A DNA stretch of 20,152 nucleotides from an uncultured Bacteroidota bacterium (GTDB taxonomy: Bacteria; Bacteroidota; Bacteroidia; Chitinophagales; Chitinophagaceae), in the NCBI GenBank assembly GCA_946479615.1, contig CAMLGR010000084.1, forward strand, positions 1 to 20,152, in the 5' to 3' direction. Below, one piece after another: positions 1-8,500 of the stretch. Numbering within the stretch: position 1 is the first letter of the stretch; each line of letters opens with the position of its first letter. The notes beneath the pieces were generated by a model, which saw only the letters and a list, made by a program, of their open reading frames with translations, made no database searches and was not told the DNA's origin. The translations under genes and the position numbers were made by a program.

Positions 1-277
1 TATCCATCCATCTGCGTCATCCGTGTTCTATTCTTCAATTGTAGTACAGTCTTTACCTTGCAATGTTAATGGAACACAGATGGAACGGATAAGACGGATT
101 CAATCTGAATTATCCATATATATCCATCCATCTGCGTCATCCGTGTTCTATTCTTCAATTGTAGTACAGTCTTTATCTTGCAATGTCAATGGAACACGGA
201 TGGAACGGATAGAACGGATTCAATCTGAATTATCCATATTTTATCCGTTCATCCAATTCTATCCGTGTTCTATTTAG
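1..277. repeat. 120-bp tandem repeat, two copies plus a partial third
   Basis: Positions 1-120 and 121-240 are almost identical, differing at only a few bases, and 241-277 begins a diverged third copy. The array may extend left of the window. Each unit has an A/C-rich half (around GGAACACAGATGGAACGGAT) and a complementary-looking half (around GTCATCCGTGTTCTATT), so single strands can pair with themselves. The period is a multiple of three, so a frame stays open through it (23-277), but its 40-residue repeats look like translated repeat DNA and not a protein. Confidence 0.85.
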
Positions 278-641
278 CAAACTACCAATCAAGAATCGCC
301 ATATCAAACAAGATCTTTCAGCAAAAAGCCTCGTAATTCACATAACAGTGCGATGATGACTTCCAGATAGAATATTTACGTCGTTGATCAACTACCTGCT
401 ATCGTTCATTGAAAACGGGCTGTGATTTTATTGAACGAATCAAGGTATTTATAGCTATACATTCCTATATGGCTATTTAAGTAATAACCATAAAATGTAT
501 TTATTTATACAAAAAATAAAACCATGTCTTTATCTTGTTACGTAATTACTAATGCTATCCCTCATTCTTCCGACTGTTATAATTCGAAAGTATTTTAAAG
601 GTAGTGTGTAAGATAGCAAACACATAATCATGCTTTAGGGC

Positions 642-672
642 CCCTCCTGTTTCTACAGGAGGGTTTCTTTTT
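642..672 (+). terminator. Strong intrinsic terminator without an obvious upstream gene
   Basis: CCCTCCTGT (642-650) and ACAGGAGGG (655-663) form a perfect 9-bp GC-rich stem with a 4-base loop, followed directly by TTTCTTTTT (664-672). This is a textbook plus-strand Rho-independent terminator. No protein gene is visible on the plus strand upstream, so it may end a small RNA or a transcript that starts left of the window. Confidence 0.8.
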
Positions 673-677
673 GGTGA

Positions 678-743
678 ATGGTCAATAGGTCGGGTTCCTG
701 AAAACACAAATAGCGGGAGAATACTCTCACCGCTATTGACCAT
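678..743. other. Inverted repeat, possible structured RNA or operator
   Basis: ATGGTCAATAG (678-688) and CTATTGACCAT (733-743) are exact inverse complements, 11 bp each. Inside them AATAGCGG and CCGCTATT (ending at 737) offer a competing pairing. The element lies just after the 642-672 terminator. Whether it acts in RNA or DNA cannot be told from the sequence. Confidence 0.45.
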
Positions 744-919
744 GCGTTTTGCTTTTGAGGGCGCTGCTGAATTCATTCTACTGCTAAGAACATCATTGAT
801 AATATCTTAAGGCTTGCAAATGATCTTCATCAGGGTTCAGGGATCGGGTTTTTCATTGGATGCATGGGTGTTTTCATTTCATAACTGTTTTTCGATCGGA
901 TACGGACAATGTTTCATTG

Positions 920-1020
920 GACGGACATCAGCTTTCAACGGATAACGGATCATTGGTTTTAGACATTGGATCTGGACATTTCAACGGATAATCGGATCAT
1001 TGGTTTTTCAGTTGGACATG
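920..1020. repeat. Degenerate ~50-bp direct repeat
   Basis: The string around TTTCAACGGATAACGGATC (about 933-951) recurs as TTTCAACGGATAATCGGATC (979-998). Both copies are preceded by GGACAT and followed by ATTGGTTTT, giving a period near 50 bp. Related words (TTCATTGGA, TTGGACATGGA) continue on both sides. Copies differ by small indels and keep no reading frame. Confidence 0.5.
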
Positions 1021-1552
1021 GACCTGGTTAGTTTCATAGATCGCGACCTTTCAAAATGGGTGGTTTTTCAGGTTCAGCAGGATACGTTTAATTGGATAAA
1101 AATGAATTACTCCTATGGATCTAATCGTTTGGTTTTGTCAAAGGATCGGAATGCGAATGTTTTTTCATAGATCAATCTTTTATTCGCTTCTCTTCCTGGT
1201 TTCTTCTTCGCCGCAATTGCAATACAAAGAAACGATTCCGGGGAGCTTGAAAAAATAGAATCTATTAGAGATCCGAAGTCAATAAGCTGATAGAACAACT
1301 GTAGGATTTTATCTACAAACCGGTTTTTGCAGGATCAACTGCCAGCCAGCTAATTAGTAACCCTTAACAAAAGCAAAAAACAAGCCTTGCCGGAATGTCA
1401 AAGTTTTACGACCTTCATAAATACATAATATGTGCGCATCGCAGGACATATAAGATTCTTTGTTAACCAATTACAGATTCCAATGTAAAGTATGAAGAAC
1501 GGGCTTCCGCCTGGTGAGAAAAGCTTTTAATCATAATGTAAATAGTATACCT

Positions 1553-3076
1553 ATGGCGAAGACGATGGAAATGCAGTTTGTAAAAATCTTCGAATCCCTT
1601 CCCGGCTTATATCTTATTCTTTTACCTGACCTGACCATCATAGGCGCTACCGATTCATACCTGCAATCGACGATGAAAAAACGGGGTGAAATAACCGGTA
1701 AAAACCTGTTTACTATTTTCCCCGACAATTCCGACAGCTCCGATTCTGCGGGTACTACTAACTTATTACACTCCTCGATGATGGCAGTGCTGGGACAAAA
1801 AAAACCGCACCAGATGGCAATGTTGCATTATCCGCTGCGCCGCGATGATAATACGATCGATAACAGGTACTGGCAGGTTACCAACTATCCCATTTTTGAT
1901 GATGCCGGCAATGTGATCCTGCTTATCAATAATCCCAGCGATGTAACAGAGATAGAATTATTAAAACAGGAAGATCTCCGGCGCGAAAAAGAATACAACG
2001 AAAAACTGGTAGTCCTCAATAATCAGCTGAAAAAAGAATTAAAGGTAAAGTCTGCCGCCATCATGGATATTTTTGAAAGGATCACTGATGGTTTTATTGC
2101 GCTGGATAAAAATTTCAATTATACTTATGCCAATAAACGGATCGGTGAACTCACTCACCGCGATCCTGCTTCCCTGATCGGTAAAAATGTATGGGAAGAA
2201 TTCCCTGATGCCATTGGATCATCTACCTATAAAGCGTTTAAGGAAGCGCTCGATGAACAGCATTATGTAAGCAATACTGATTATTTCGAACCTTTCGATC
2301 TCTGGCAGGAAAACCATATCTATCCTTCCGCAGAAGGATTGTCCATTTTTATCCATGATATCACCGAACGTAAAAAAACAGAATTAAAATTAAAACAATC
2401 GAATGAGCAGCTTCACCAGTTAGCGGCACACCTGCAGAATATCCGTGAAACAGAACAAAAAAGAATCGCCCGTGAAATACATGATGAACTCGGGCAGCAG
2501 ATCACAGGTCTTAAAATGGATGTAGCCTGGATGAAGAAAAAAGTAAATGGCCATGAAACGGTCGGGTTCCTTCATGAAAAACTGGACCAGATGACCGAAC
2601 TGCTGGATATGTCTGTACAAACAGTGCGGAAAATATCTTCTTCCCTTCGCCCCAGCATACTCGATGATCTTGGATTGATCGCCGCGCTGGAATGGCAGAC
2701 CAAAGAATTTCAGAAACGGTTCTCCATTCCTATTCAATTCACTTCTTCTGAAAAAACCCTGCGTGTGGATCCGGATATTGCTACCGGCATCTTTCGCCTG
2801 TACCAGGAATCCCTGACCAATGTAGCCCGTCATGCACAGGCCACTCAGGTTACGGCCTTCCTGGAATACAGGGATAAGCATATTATTCTGAGTGTAAGTG
2901 ACAATGGTAAAGGGTTCGATCCCCACCTGGCCGAAGCCAAAAAAACAATGGGTTTATTGGGGATGAAAGAAAGAGTGCTGATGATGGGAGGTAATCTCAA
3001 TTTTATCAGTACACCCGGCGAAGGCACTACTGTCATGGTCAGTATCCCCTTTATACGGGAAAAAGAGACCAGTTAA
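1553..3076 (+). CDS. PAS-PAS sensor histidine kinase, HisKA_3 (NarX/DesK-like) class
   Basis: A cytosolic two-component sensor that autophosphorylates on histidine and passes phosphate to a response regulator. Numbered from ATG 1553 (507 aa): PAS domain about 10-135, short coiled linker, second PAS about 170-275 ending in the usual DITERKK, then the HisKA_3 dimerisation helix with the phospho-acceptor in REIHDELGQQ (H310). The HATPase_c domain has N-box ESLTNVARHA (N423), G1 box DNGKGF (from D450) and GLLGMKER (467-474). No membrane segment or signal peptide is present, so the ligand should be intracellular. A GTG at 1514 would add 13 residues. A tiny frame at 1492-1530 overlaps that GTG. The nearest possible partner is the receiver protein at 3370; HisKA_3 kinases more often pair with LuxR-type regulators, and none is in the window. 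Confidence 0.9.
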   Translation: MAKTMEMQFVKIFESLPGLYLILLPDLTIIGATDSYLQSTMKKRGEITGKNLFTIFPDNSDSSDSAGTTNLLHSSMMAVLGQKKPHQMAMLHYPLRRDDNTIDNRYWQVTNYPIFDDAGNVILLINNPSDVTEIELLKQEDLRREKEYNEKLVVLNNQLKKELKVKSAAIMDIFERITDGFIALDKNFNYTYANKRIGELTHRDPASLIGKNVWEEFPDAIGSSTYKAFKEALDEQHYVSNTDYFEPFDLWQENHIYPSAEGLSIFIHDITERKKTELKLKQSNEQLHQLAAHLQNIRETEQKRIAREIHDELGQQITGLKMDVAWMKKKVNGHETVGFLHEKLDQMTELLDMSVQTVRKISSSLRPSILDDLGLIAALEWQTKEFQKRFSIPIQFTSSEKTLRVDPDIATGIFRLYQESLTNVARHAQATQVTAFLEYRDKHIILSVSDNGKGFDPHLAEAKKTMGLLGMKERVLMMGGNLNFISTPGEGTTVMVSIPFIREKETS

Positions 3077-3180
3077 GCCCGTTTCCTGATACTGTTGATT
3101 ATTTTCCCCACTTTCGGAGCAATGGCGTTCAAAACCGGCAAGCATGATTTTTGTTTTTCTTTCAGCACAACTATAGAAAT

Positions 3181-3297
3181 ATGAAAGATTGGCTTAGAAC
3201 AGTTATTGCCGGTTATGCCGGGTACAAATGGGGCGGAGGCTGTCTTGGCTTCATCGCCATTTTCGCTATCGTATATCTTATGCTCGGCCATTGCTGA
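3181..3297 (+). CDS. Small hydrophobic protein, 38 aa, single membrane segment
   Basis: ATG 3181 to TGA 3297 encodes 38 residues. The N-terminus is charged (MKDWLRTVIAGYAGYKWGGG), followed by one transmembrane helix (about residues 21-35) and a short end, LGHC. The Lys-Trp-Gly-Gly-Gly-Cys turn before the helix looks deliberate, and I recall similar short peptides in Bacteroidota genomes, but I cannot name a family. It lies between the kinase (ends 3076) and the receiver gene (starts 3370), all on the same strand, so it could be co-transcribed and act as a membrane partner or regulator of the kinase. That role is inference. The frame is the only plus-strand coding candidate in the 293-bp gap. 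Confidence 0.65.
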   Translation: MKDWLRTVIAGYAGYKWGGGCLGFIAIFAIVYLMLGHC

Positions 3298-3369
3298 GAC
3301 CCATCCCGGTTATCAACAATTACCGGCATTAGGTCTGGTTTTTGTTGCTATATTTATCTCTTTACTGAA

Positions 3370-3750
3370 ATGAAACCTACAATAATAATTTTTGACGACG
3401 ATGCAGAAATTCTGCAGATCTGTGCGATTATACTCAAAGCCCGTGGTTATACGGTATTCACTGAAAACAGTTGTGAAGAAGTTGCCAGGAAAGTAACCGA
3501 ATCAGGTGCGCAGGTGATCCTGATGGACAATAGCATTCCTGTGAGTGGCGGTATCGAAGCTACCCGGTTGATCAAGCAAACAGACAGCATCAAACATATT
3601 CCTGTTATATTTTTCAGTGCTAATTCCAATGTGGCTTCCCTAAGCGAACAGGCAGGTGCTGAATATTTTTTACCGAAGCCCTTCGATATCGGTGACCTGG
3701 AGACCATAGTCAATCTTGCTGTGAACAAACCATCGGCGATTGCTTCCTAA
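3370..3750 (+). CDS. Stand-alone response regulator receiver (CheY-like)
   Basis: A 126-residue protein that is a single REC domain with no output domain. Visible landmarks: acidic cluster DDD (9-11), phospho-acceptor D53 in VILMDNSIP, switch Ser 83 in FFSANS, and K103 in LPKPFD. The usual MPxMDG after the acceptor is replaced by SIPVSGG. It probably relays phosphate or acts by protein contact, like CheY or Spo0F. It follows the PAS-PAS kinase and the small membrane peptide on the same strand, so it may be their partner. A near-consensus -7 box (TATATTTA, 3349-3356) precedes the start. Its stop overlaps the stop region of the convergent cheB-like gene by 4 bp. Confidence 0.9.
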   Translation: MKPTIIIFDDDAEILQICAIILKARGYTVFTENSCEEVARKVTESGAQVILMDNSIPVSGGIEATRLIKQTDSIKHIPVIFFSANSNVASLSEQAGAEYFLPKPFDIGDLETIVNLAVNKPSAIAS

Positions 3751-4313
3751 GCACCCAGGCTTTCGATAAATTGTTTTATTTCTTCTGTATTCATGATGTG
3801 ATCCACTTTTATGTGTTCCATCGCAAATTGCGGCATATAGGAAACTTCTGCTTCTGCAGGATCCTGTACAATTGTTATACCCTTGCTTTCTTTCACATAT
3901 GCCAATCCTTCCGTGCCATCGGAATTAGCGCCTGAAAGCAGGATGCAGACCAGGCTTCCTCCAAATGCATCGGCGGCTGATTGAAATCCCACATCAATAC
4001 TGGGACGTGAAAAATTTACTTTCTCTGAATAATCGAAGGCAAAACTTCCATCCTGTTCAAAGAGGATATGATAATCCGGCGGACAAACATAAAGGCATCC
4101 TGGTTCAGGCTTTTCTTTTTCTTCGATCTCTCTTACCCGAAGATTTGTTTTTGTACTTAATAGCTCTTCCAGAACTGTTTCAGCCACTGGTGTACGGTGA
4201 AGAATGATGACCACGGGAATGGGAAATTTTTTTTCAATGCCAGCGAATAATTTCAGGATCACCTGAAGGCTGCCTGCGGAACCGCCGATAAGTATCAGTT
4301 TTATATTACTCAT
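3747..4313 (-). CDS. cheB: CheB-type protein-glutamate methylesterase, catalytic domain only
   Basis: A 188-residue protein equivalent to the C-terminal catalytic half of CheB; the regulatory receiver domain of classical CheB is absent. The family hydrolyses glutamyl methyl esters (and deamidates glutamine) on receptors. The triad is visible: S12 in GGSAGS, H39 in ILHRT and D132 in SGANSDGTEG. The start ATG overlaps the stop of the cheR-like gene (TGATG), which implies coupled translation. A stand-alone receiver is encoded just upstream of CheR and could supply control in trans. No methyl-accepting receptor is in the window, so the substrate is unknown. CheB domains without a receiver are common in Bacteroidota signalling clusters. 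Confidence 0.9.
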   Translation of the reverse strand: MSNIKLILIGGSAGSLQVILKLFAGIEKKFPIPVVIILHRTPVAETVLEELLSTKTNLRVREIEEKEKPEPGCLYVCPPDYHILFEQDGSFAFDYSEKVNFSRPSIDVGFQSAADAFGGSLVCILLSGANSDGTEGLAYVKESKGITIVQDPAEAEVSYMPQFAMEHIKVDHIMNTEEIKQFIESLGA

Positions 4314-5134
4314 CAGTTTATTTTCCTCCAGATTTTTTCCCGTTCAATTTGTTTGTACCGTTGTGCAATAGGTGAAAAACGGATCGATTCCTTGCTTCCC
4401 AGCGCCAGGAATCCGAATTTCTCCAGGCTATTATCGAATAATCCAAATACACGGTCCTGCAATGCCTTATCAAAGTAGATCATTACATTCCTGCAAAAGA
4501 TCAATTGAAAAGAATTGAAAGACGAATCGGTGACCAGGTTATGCGTGGAGAAGATGATCTTACGACCCAGGCTCTCATCAAATTTAGCCAGGTGATAATT
4601 GGCGGTATAGTAAGCAGAAAAATCATTCTTCCCTCCTGCCGCCATATAATTACGCGAATACTGCTGCATATAACTGACCGGGAAAATACCTTTCCGGGCT
4701 TTTTCCAGCGCAGCCGGATTTATATCTGTTCCGTAGATCAGCGATTTCTCCAGTAATCCCGCTTCCTGTAAAAGGATCGCCATGGAATAGACTTCTTCAC
4801 CGGTAGCACAGCCTGCATGCCAGATCCGGATAAACGGATAAGTGGCCAGTACAGGGATCACTTTTTCGATAATAGCTTTATAGAAAGTGGGATCGCGGAG
4901 CATTTCTGTTACATTCACACTGATCTCTTCTATTGCATGTCCGAAATAAGCCGCATCGTTCCTGATACGATAGCGGAATTCTGCAAAGCTGGCGAGTTTA
5001 TCATTGATGATAAGACGGCGTATACGACGGATCAGTGAAGCTTTGGAATAACCGGTAAAATCATACCCGTATTGCCGGTACATATCATCCAGCAACATTT
5101 CCATTTCTTCCTCATTGATCAGCACATGCTCCAC
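4313..5134 (-). CDS. cheR: CheR-type protein-glutamate O-methyltransferase
   Basis: A 273-residue SAM-dependent methyltransferase that esterifies glutamates in signalling proteins. The N-terminal CheR_N helical region spans about 5-75 and includes the ISVNVTEMLRDP stretch (R80). The SAM-binding fold starts at IWHAGCATGEEVYSMAI (104-120), with TDIN (136-139) and the typical CheR signature IFCRNVMIYFD (212-222). The reading frame begins at GTG 5134, which overlaps the preceding receiver stop (TAGTG); an ATG ten codons later is possible. It overlaps cheB by one base. Tight packing with CheB argues for an opposed methylation/demethylation pair acting on one target, here unidentified. Confidence 0.92.
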   Translation of the reverse strand: MEHVLINEEEMEMLLDDMYRQYGYDFTGYSKASLIRRIRRLIINDKLASFAEFRYRIRNDAAYFGHAIEEISVNVTEMLRDPTFYKAIIEKVIPVLATYPFIRIWHAGCATGEEVYSMAILLQEAGLLEKSLIYGTDINPAALEKARKGIFPVSYMQQYSRNYMAAGGKNDFSAYYTANYHLAKFDESLGRKIIFSTHNLVTDSSFNSFQLIFCRNVMIYFDKALQDRVFGLFDNSLEKFGFLALGSKESIRFSPIAQRYKQIEREKIWRKIN

Positions 5135-5508
5135 TAGCTCTTTTTTATGTATTTATGCAGCAACACTAATAATTCATCGACGTTTACCGGCTTGGAAATA
5201 TAATGATCAGCCCCGGCTTCGAGGCATTTTTCCTTATCCCCCATCATCGCCTGCGCAGTCAGGGCCACAACAGGCAACTGCTGGTGTTTTCCGTTACGGA
5301 TCTCACGGATCGCTTCATAGCCATCCATTTCCGGCATCATCATATCCATCAATACAATTCCAATGCCCGGATCGTTATCGATCAGGCTGATGCCATCCCT
5401 GGCGCTGATCGCAGACACCGTATCAAACTTTCTTGACCGCAACGTTGCAGTCAGCGCAAAAATGTTCTTATTATCATCATCGATGATGAGGATTTTATTA
5501 CCCGGCAT
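5134..5508 (-). CDS. Stand-alone response regulator receiver
   Basis: A single REC domain of 124 residues with all conserved features: DDD (10-12), phospho-acceptor D55 in VLMDMMMPEMDG, T84 in VALTAQA and K106 in ISKPV. It strongly resembles the third receiver domain of the large hybrid kinase just upstream (shared VLMDxMMPEMDG, A-x-TA-x-AM and YISKPV), so it may have arisen by duplication of that domain. It sits between the hybrid kinase and CheR. The CheR start overlaps its TAG stop. It probably carries the phosphoryl signal from the kinase to CheR/CheB or to an unlinked output. Confidence 0.92.
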   Translation of the reverse strand: MPGNKILIIDDDNKNIFALTATLRSRKFDTVSAISARDGISLIDNDPGIGIVLMDMMMPEMDGYEAIREIRNGKHQQLPVVALTAQAMMGDKEKCLEAGADHYISKPVNVDELLVLLHKYIKKS

Positions 5509-5539
5509 ACAGGCAGGCGTTTATTTTTTACTGTATACA

Positions 5540-5559
5540 GGCAAGCCACCAGGCTTGCC
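5540..5559. other. Perfect hairpin inside the signalling operon
   Basis: GGCAAGCC (5540-5547) and GGCTTGCC (5552-5559) form an 8-bp stem with a 4-base loop, located in the 60-bp gap between the large hybrid kinase and the receiver gene. On the minus strand it is followed by TGTATACAG and an A-rich run, not a T-run, so it does not look like a terminator. It may stabilise or process the mRNA. Confidence 0.5.
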
Positions 5560-5568
5560 CGGAAATCT

Positions 5569-8500
5569 CTATTTGCTATTGCTCTCGTATAACCAAATCC
5601 GTAACAGCGAGATCAACTGGTCGATATCTACCGGTTTGGATATATAATCAGAAGCGCCTGCTTTTATACACTTATCCCTGTCACCTGTCATAGCTTTGGC
5701 GGTCACTGCGATAATAGGAATGTTTTTCCATTTGGATTGTTGACGGATTTTTGAGATAGCTTCGAACCCATCCATTTCCGGCATCATAATATCCATCAAT
5801 ACAATATTGACATCAGGCGTATTGTCCAGCACATTCAATGCTTCGCGACCATCCATAGCAGATATCACCTGCATTTTATGCTTTTCCAGTATTTTGGTAA
5901 GCGAAAAGATATTCCGCACATCGTCATCGGCTATCAATACCTTCTTCCCGTATAGTACTTCTGCCAAAGAACCTGTGTTTCTTACAGTACCGGTAGTTTT
6001 CCGTACCGGCTTTGTACTTTCTTCCACCAGGTGAAGGAAGAGCGAGACTTCATCCAGTATACGCTGGTAGGAATGCGCGGTCTTCATCACGATAGAATCT
6101 GCATACTGCTTGATTTTTATTTCTTCCGTACGGGATAAGCTCTTTCCTGTAAAGATCAATACCGGTATCGTGTCCAATCCTGCATTCTTTTTTACCGTAT
6201 CGAGAGTTTCGTATGCTTTCATATCCGGGATACCCATGTCGAGGATCACGCAATCGATCTCTTTATTATCGAGCGATTGAATGCTATCATTTATATTACC
6301 GGAGATGGTCGAATTGATATTATAAGTGGAAAGGAAATAAGCCAGTGCCTTGGCATGCTTGGGATTATCCTCTACGATCAATACTTTTTTGGAATCCTTA
6401 TGGATGACGTTCTCGATCTTGCGGAACACATCATCCATCTTTTCATAGGCCACCGGTTTGTATACAAAATCCACGGCACCCTTGGTCAGGCTTTCTTTTT
6501 TCACTTCGTAAGAGGAAACGATATGTACGGGTATATGTTTGGTCTGGCTGTCGCGTTTGATCTCATCCATTACGTCCCACCCGCTTTTAACAGGTAATTG
6601 TATGTCCAATAAGATACCCGTCGGCTTGTATCGTTTGGCCATTTCCAGTCCCTGGTCACCTCTTACCGATACAATTCCTTTATACCCTTTTTTCCGTGTA
6701 AAATCAAGCAGGGTCTTCGCAAAGACCGTATCATCTTCAATAATAAGAATGATATTATCCCCTTCTTTCAGGTTGTTACGGTCATCCGGCACTTCCGGTG
6801 GAATAACGGGTGACAGGAACGGGTTGTTATTATCCCCGGTAGGAGTGCCTTCGGCAATTGGCCCATTCTCTTTTATTACCGGGACCGTAACTGGTTCAGC
6901 AACCGTGACAGGTGCATTCACCTTCGTGTTTTGCGGAATGCTCACAATAAATTCACTGCCTTCACCCGGCTCACTCCTCAGTGTAATATCACCGCCAAGT
7001 AAACGTGCGAGTTGACGACTGATAGATAAACCAAGCCCGGTGCCACCATATTTACGGCGTGTCGATCCATCGGCTTGCTGAAAGGCTTCGAAGACCAGCT
7101 CCTGTTTATCCGATGCGATACCAATACCGCTATCTCTTACCGAGAAATCAATGAACCCTTTCTGAGTTTTGCTGGCCGACACAGAAAAATTGATAAATCC
7201 TTTATTCGTAAACTTCAACGAATTGGATAAGAGATTTTTTAATATCTGCTCGAGCCGCATCCGGTCGGTCTCAACCTGTAATGATAATGCAGGATCGATT
7301 TCGATATTGAAACTGACATTTTTCTCTTTTGCCATCGGCGCAAAGAGATTGCCCATATCCCTGGCTACTTCTTCAATAGAAATAAACTCATGATCGAGTT
7401 GCATCTTGCCTGATTCGATCTTGGAGAGATCCAGTATTTCATCGATCAGTTGCAGCAGGCCATTACCCGAGGTTTGTATCACCCTGGCATATTCTACCTG
7501 TTCATCTTTCAGGTTATTCTCATTGTTCTCGGCCAGTAATCTCGATAATAATAAAATCGAATTTAATGGTGTTCGCAACTCATGGCTCATATTCGCCAGG
7601 AACTCTGATTTATATTTGGCATTCAGCGCCAGTTCTTCTGCTTTCTTTTGTATTTCCAGGTTGCGGATAACGACCAGGTGATTTTTTTCTTCCAGCATTC
7701 TTGATCTTTCTTCGAGCTCCTGGTTGGTTTCCATGAGTTCTTCCTGTTGCACTTTCAGTTCTTCTTCGGAAGCCTGTAATTTTTCTGCCTGCACTTCGAG
7801 TTCGGTATTCAATCCTTCGAGTTCGTTATGTTGTGCCTGCAATTCTTCCGTCTGGGATTGTGTTTCTTCCAGCAATTCCTGTAACCGCATGCGGCTGTTG
7901 GCTGAATTTACCGTGATACCAATACTTTCAGAAACACGTTTGAAGAATTCTCTTTCCAGCCCGGTAAAGGGTTTGCGCGAGCCGATCTCTATAACCCCGA
8001 TCAGTTTATTTTCGAAGCGGACCGGGAATACATGAATATGTTTGGGTTTAACATCACCAGCCGTAAAGCTGATGAGAAAATCATTTTCATCGATATTATC
8101 AAGACTGATCGCTTTGCCTTCGCGGGCGCATTGTCCGACCAGCCCTTTACCAATGGTAACTCTTTCTTGTGAATTACGTACCAATGCATAACTACCCTGC
8201 AGTGCCAGTGTGGTATCACTGTCGGTGAGATAAAAAGCGCCTACATTACTACCCGTATAATTATTCAGGAATGTAATGACTTCGTTCGCCAGTTCAGCGA
8301 CAGGCTTTTCACCGGCCATTTTTTCGTTGAGTTCTGCTGCTCCTTTTTGCAACCATTCTCTCCCGGATAATTCGTTGAAGGATGCTTCCAGTGAGCCGGC
8401 CATTTTATTCAGCGATATGGAAAGGCTGCCCAGACCATCCTTTTCTTCGTCGGTAACACGGGTAGAATAATCACCCTGTGATATCCTTGCTGCGATCTGG

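Larger units (their letters stand above)
278..1552. other. Long gene-poor region
   Basis: No open frame in this stretch has recognisable protein features; the 60-73 codon frames in it lack any motif or plausible start context. It holds an AT-rich segment (about 420-560), a strong terminator hairpin (642-672), an 11-bp inverted repeat (678-688 with 733-743), a degenerate ~50-bp direct repeat (about 920-1020), and the untranslated region before the kinase gene. Eroded gene remnants or non-coding RNA genes are both possible. Confidence 0.6.

Noticed and set aside
23..277. 84-codon open frame on the plus strand
   Set aside because: It is the translation of the 120-bp tandem repeat, open only because the period is a multiple of three; no start context or protein feature supports it.
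555..776. 73-codon minus-strand frame
   Set aside because: It runs antisense through the terminator and inverted repeat, starts and ends without context and shows no domain.
1113..1298. 61-codon minus-strand frame
   Set aside because: No recognisable motif, no neighbouring operon and no promoter; probably chance.
1492..1530. 12-codon leader frame (MKNGLPPGEKSF) overlapping the possible GTG start of the kinase
   Set aside because: Too short to judge, with no attenuator structure after it; kept only as a note in the kinase entry.
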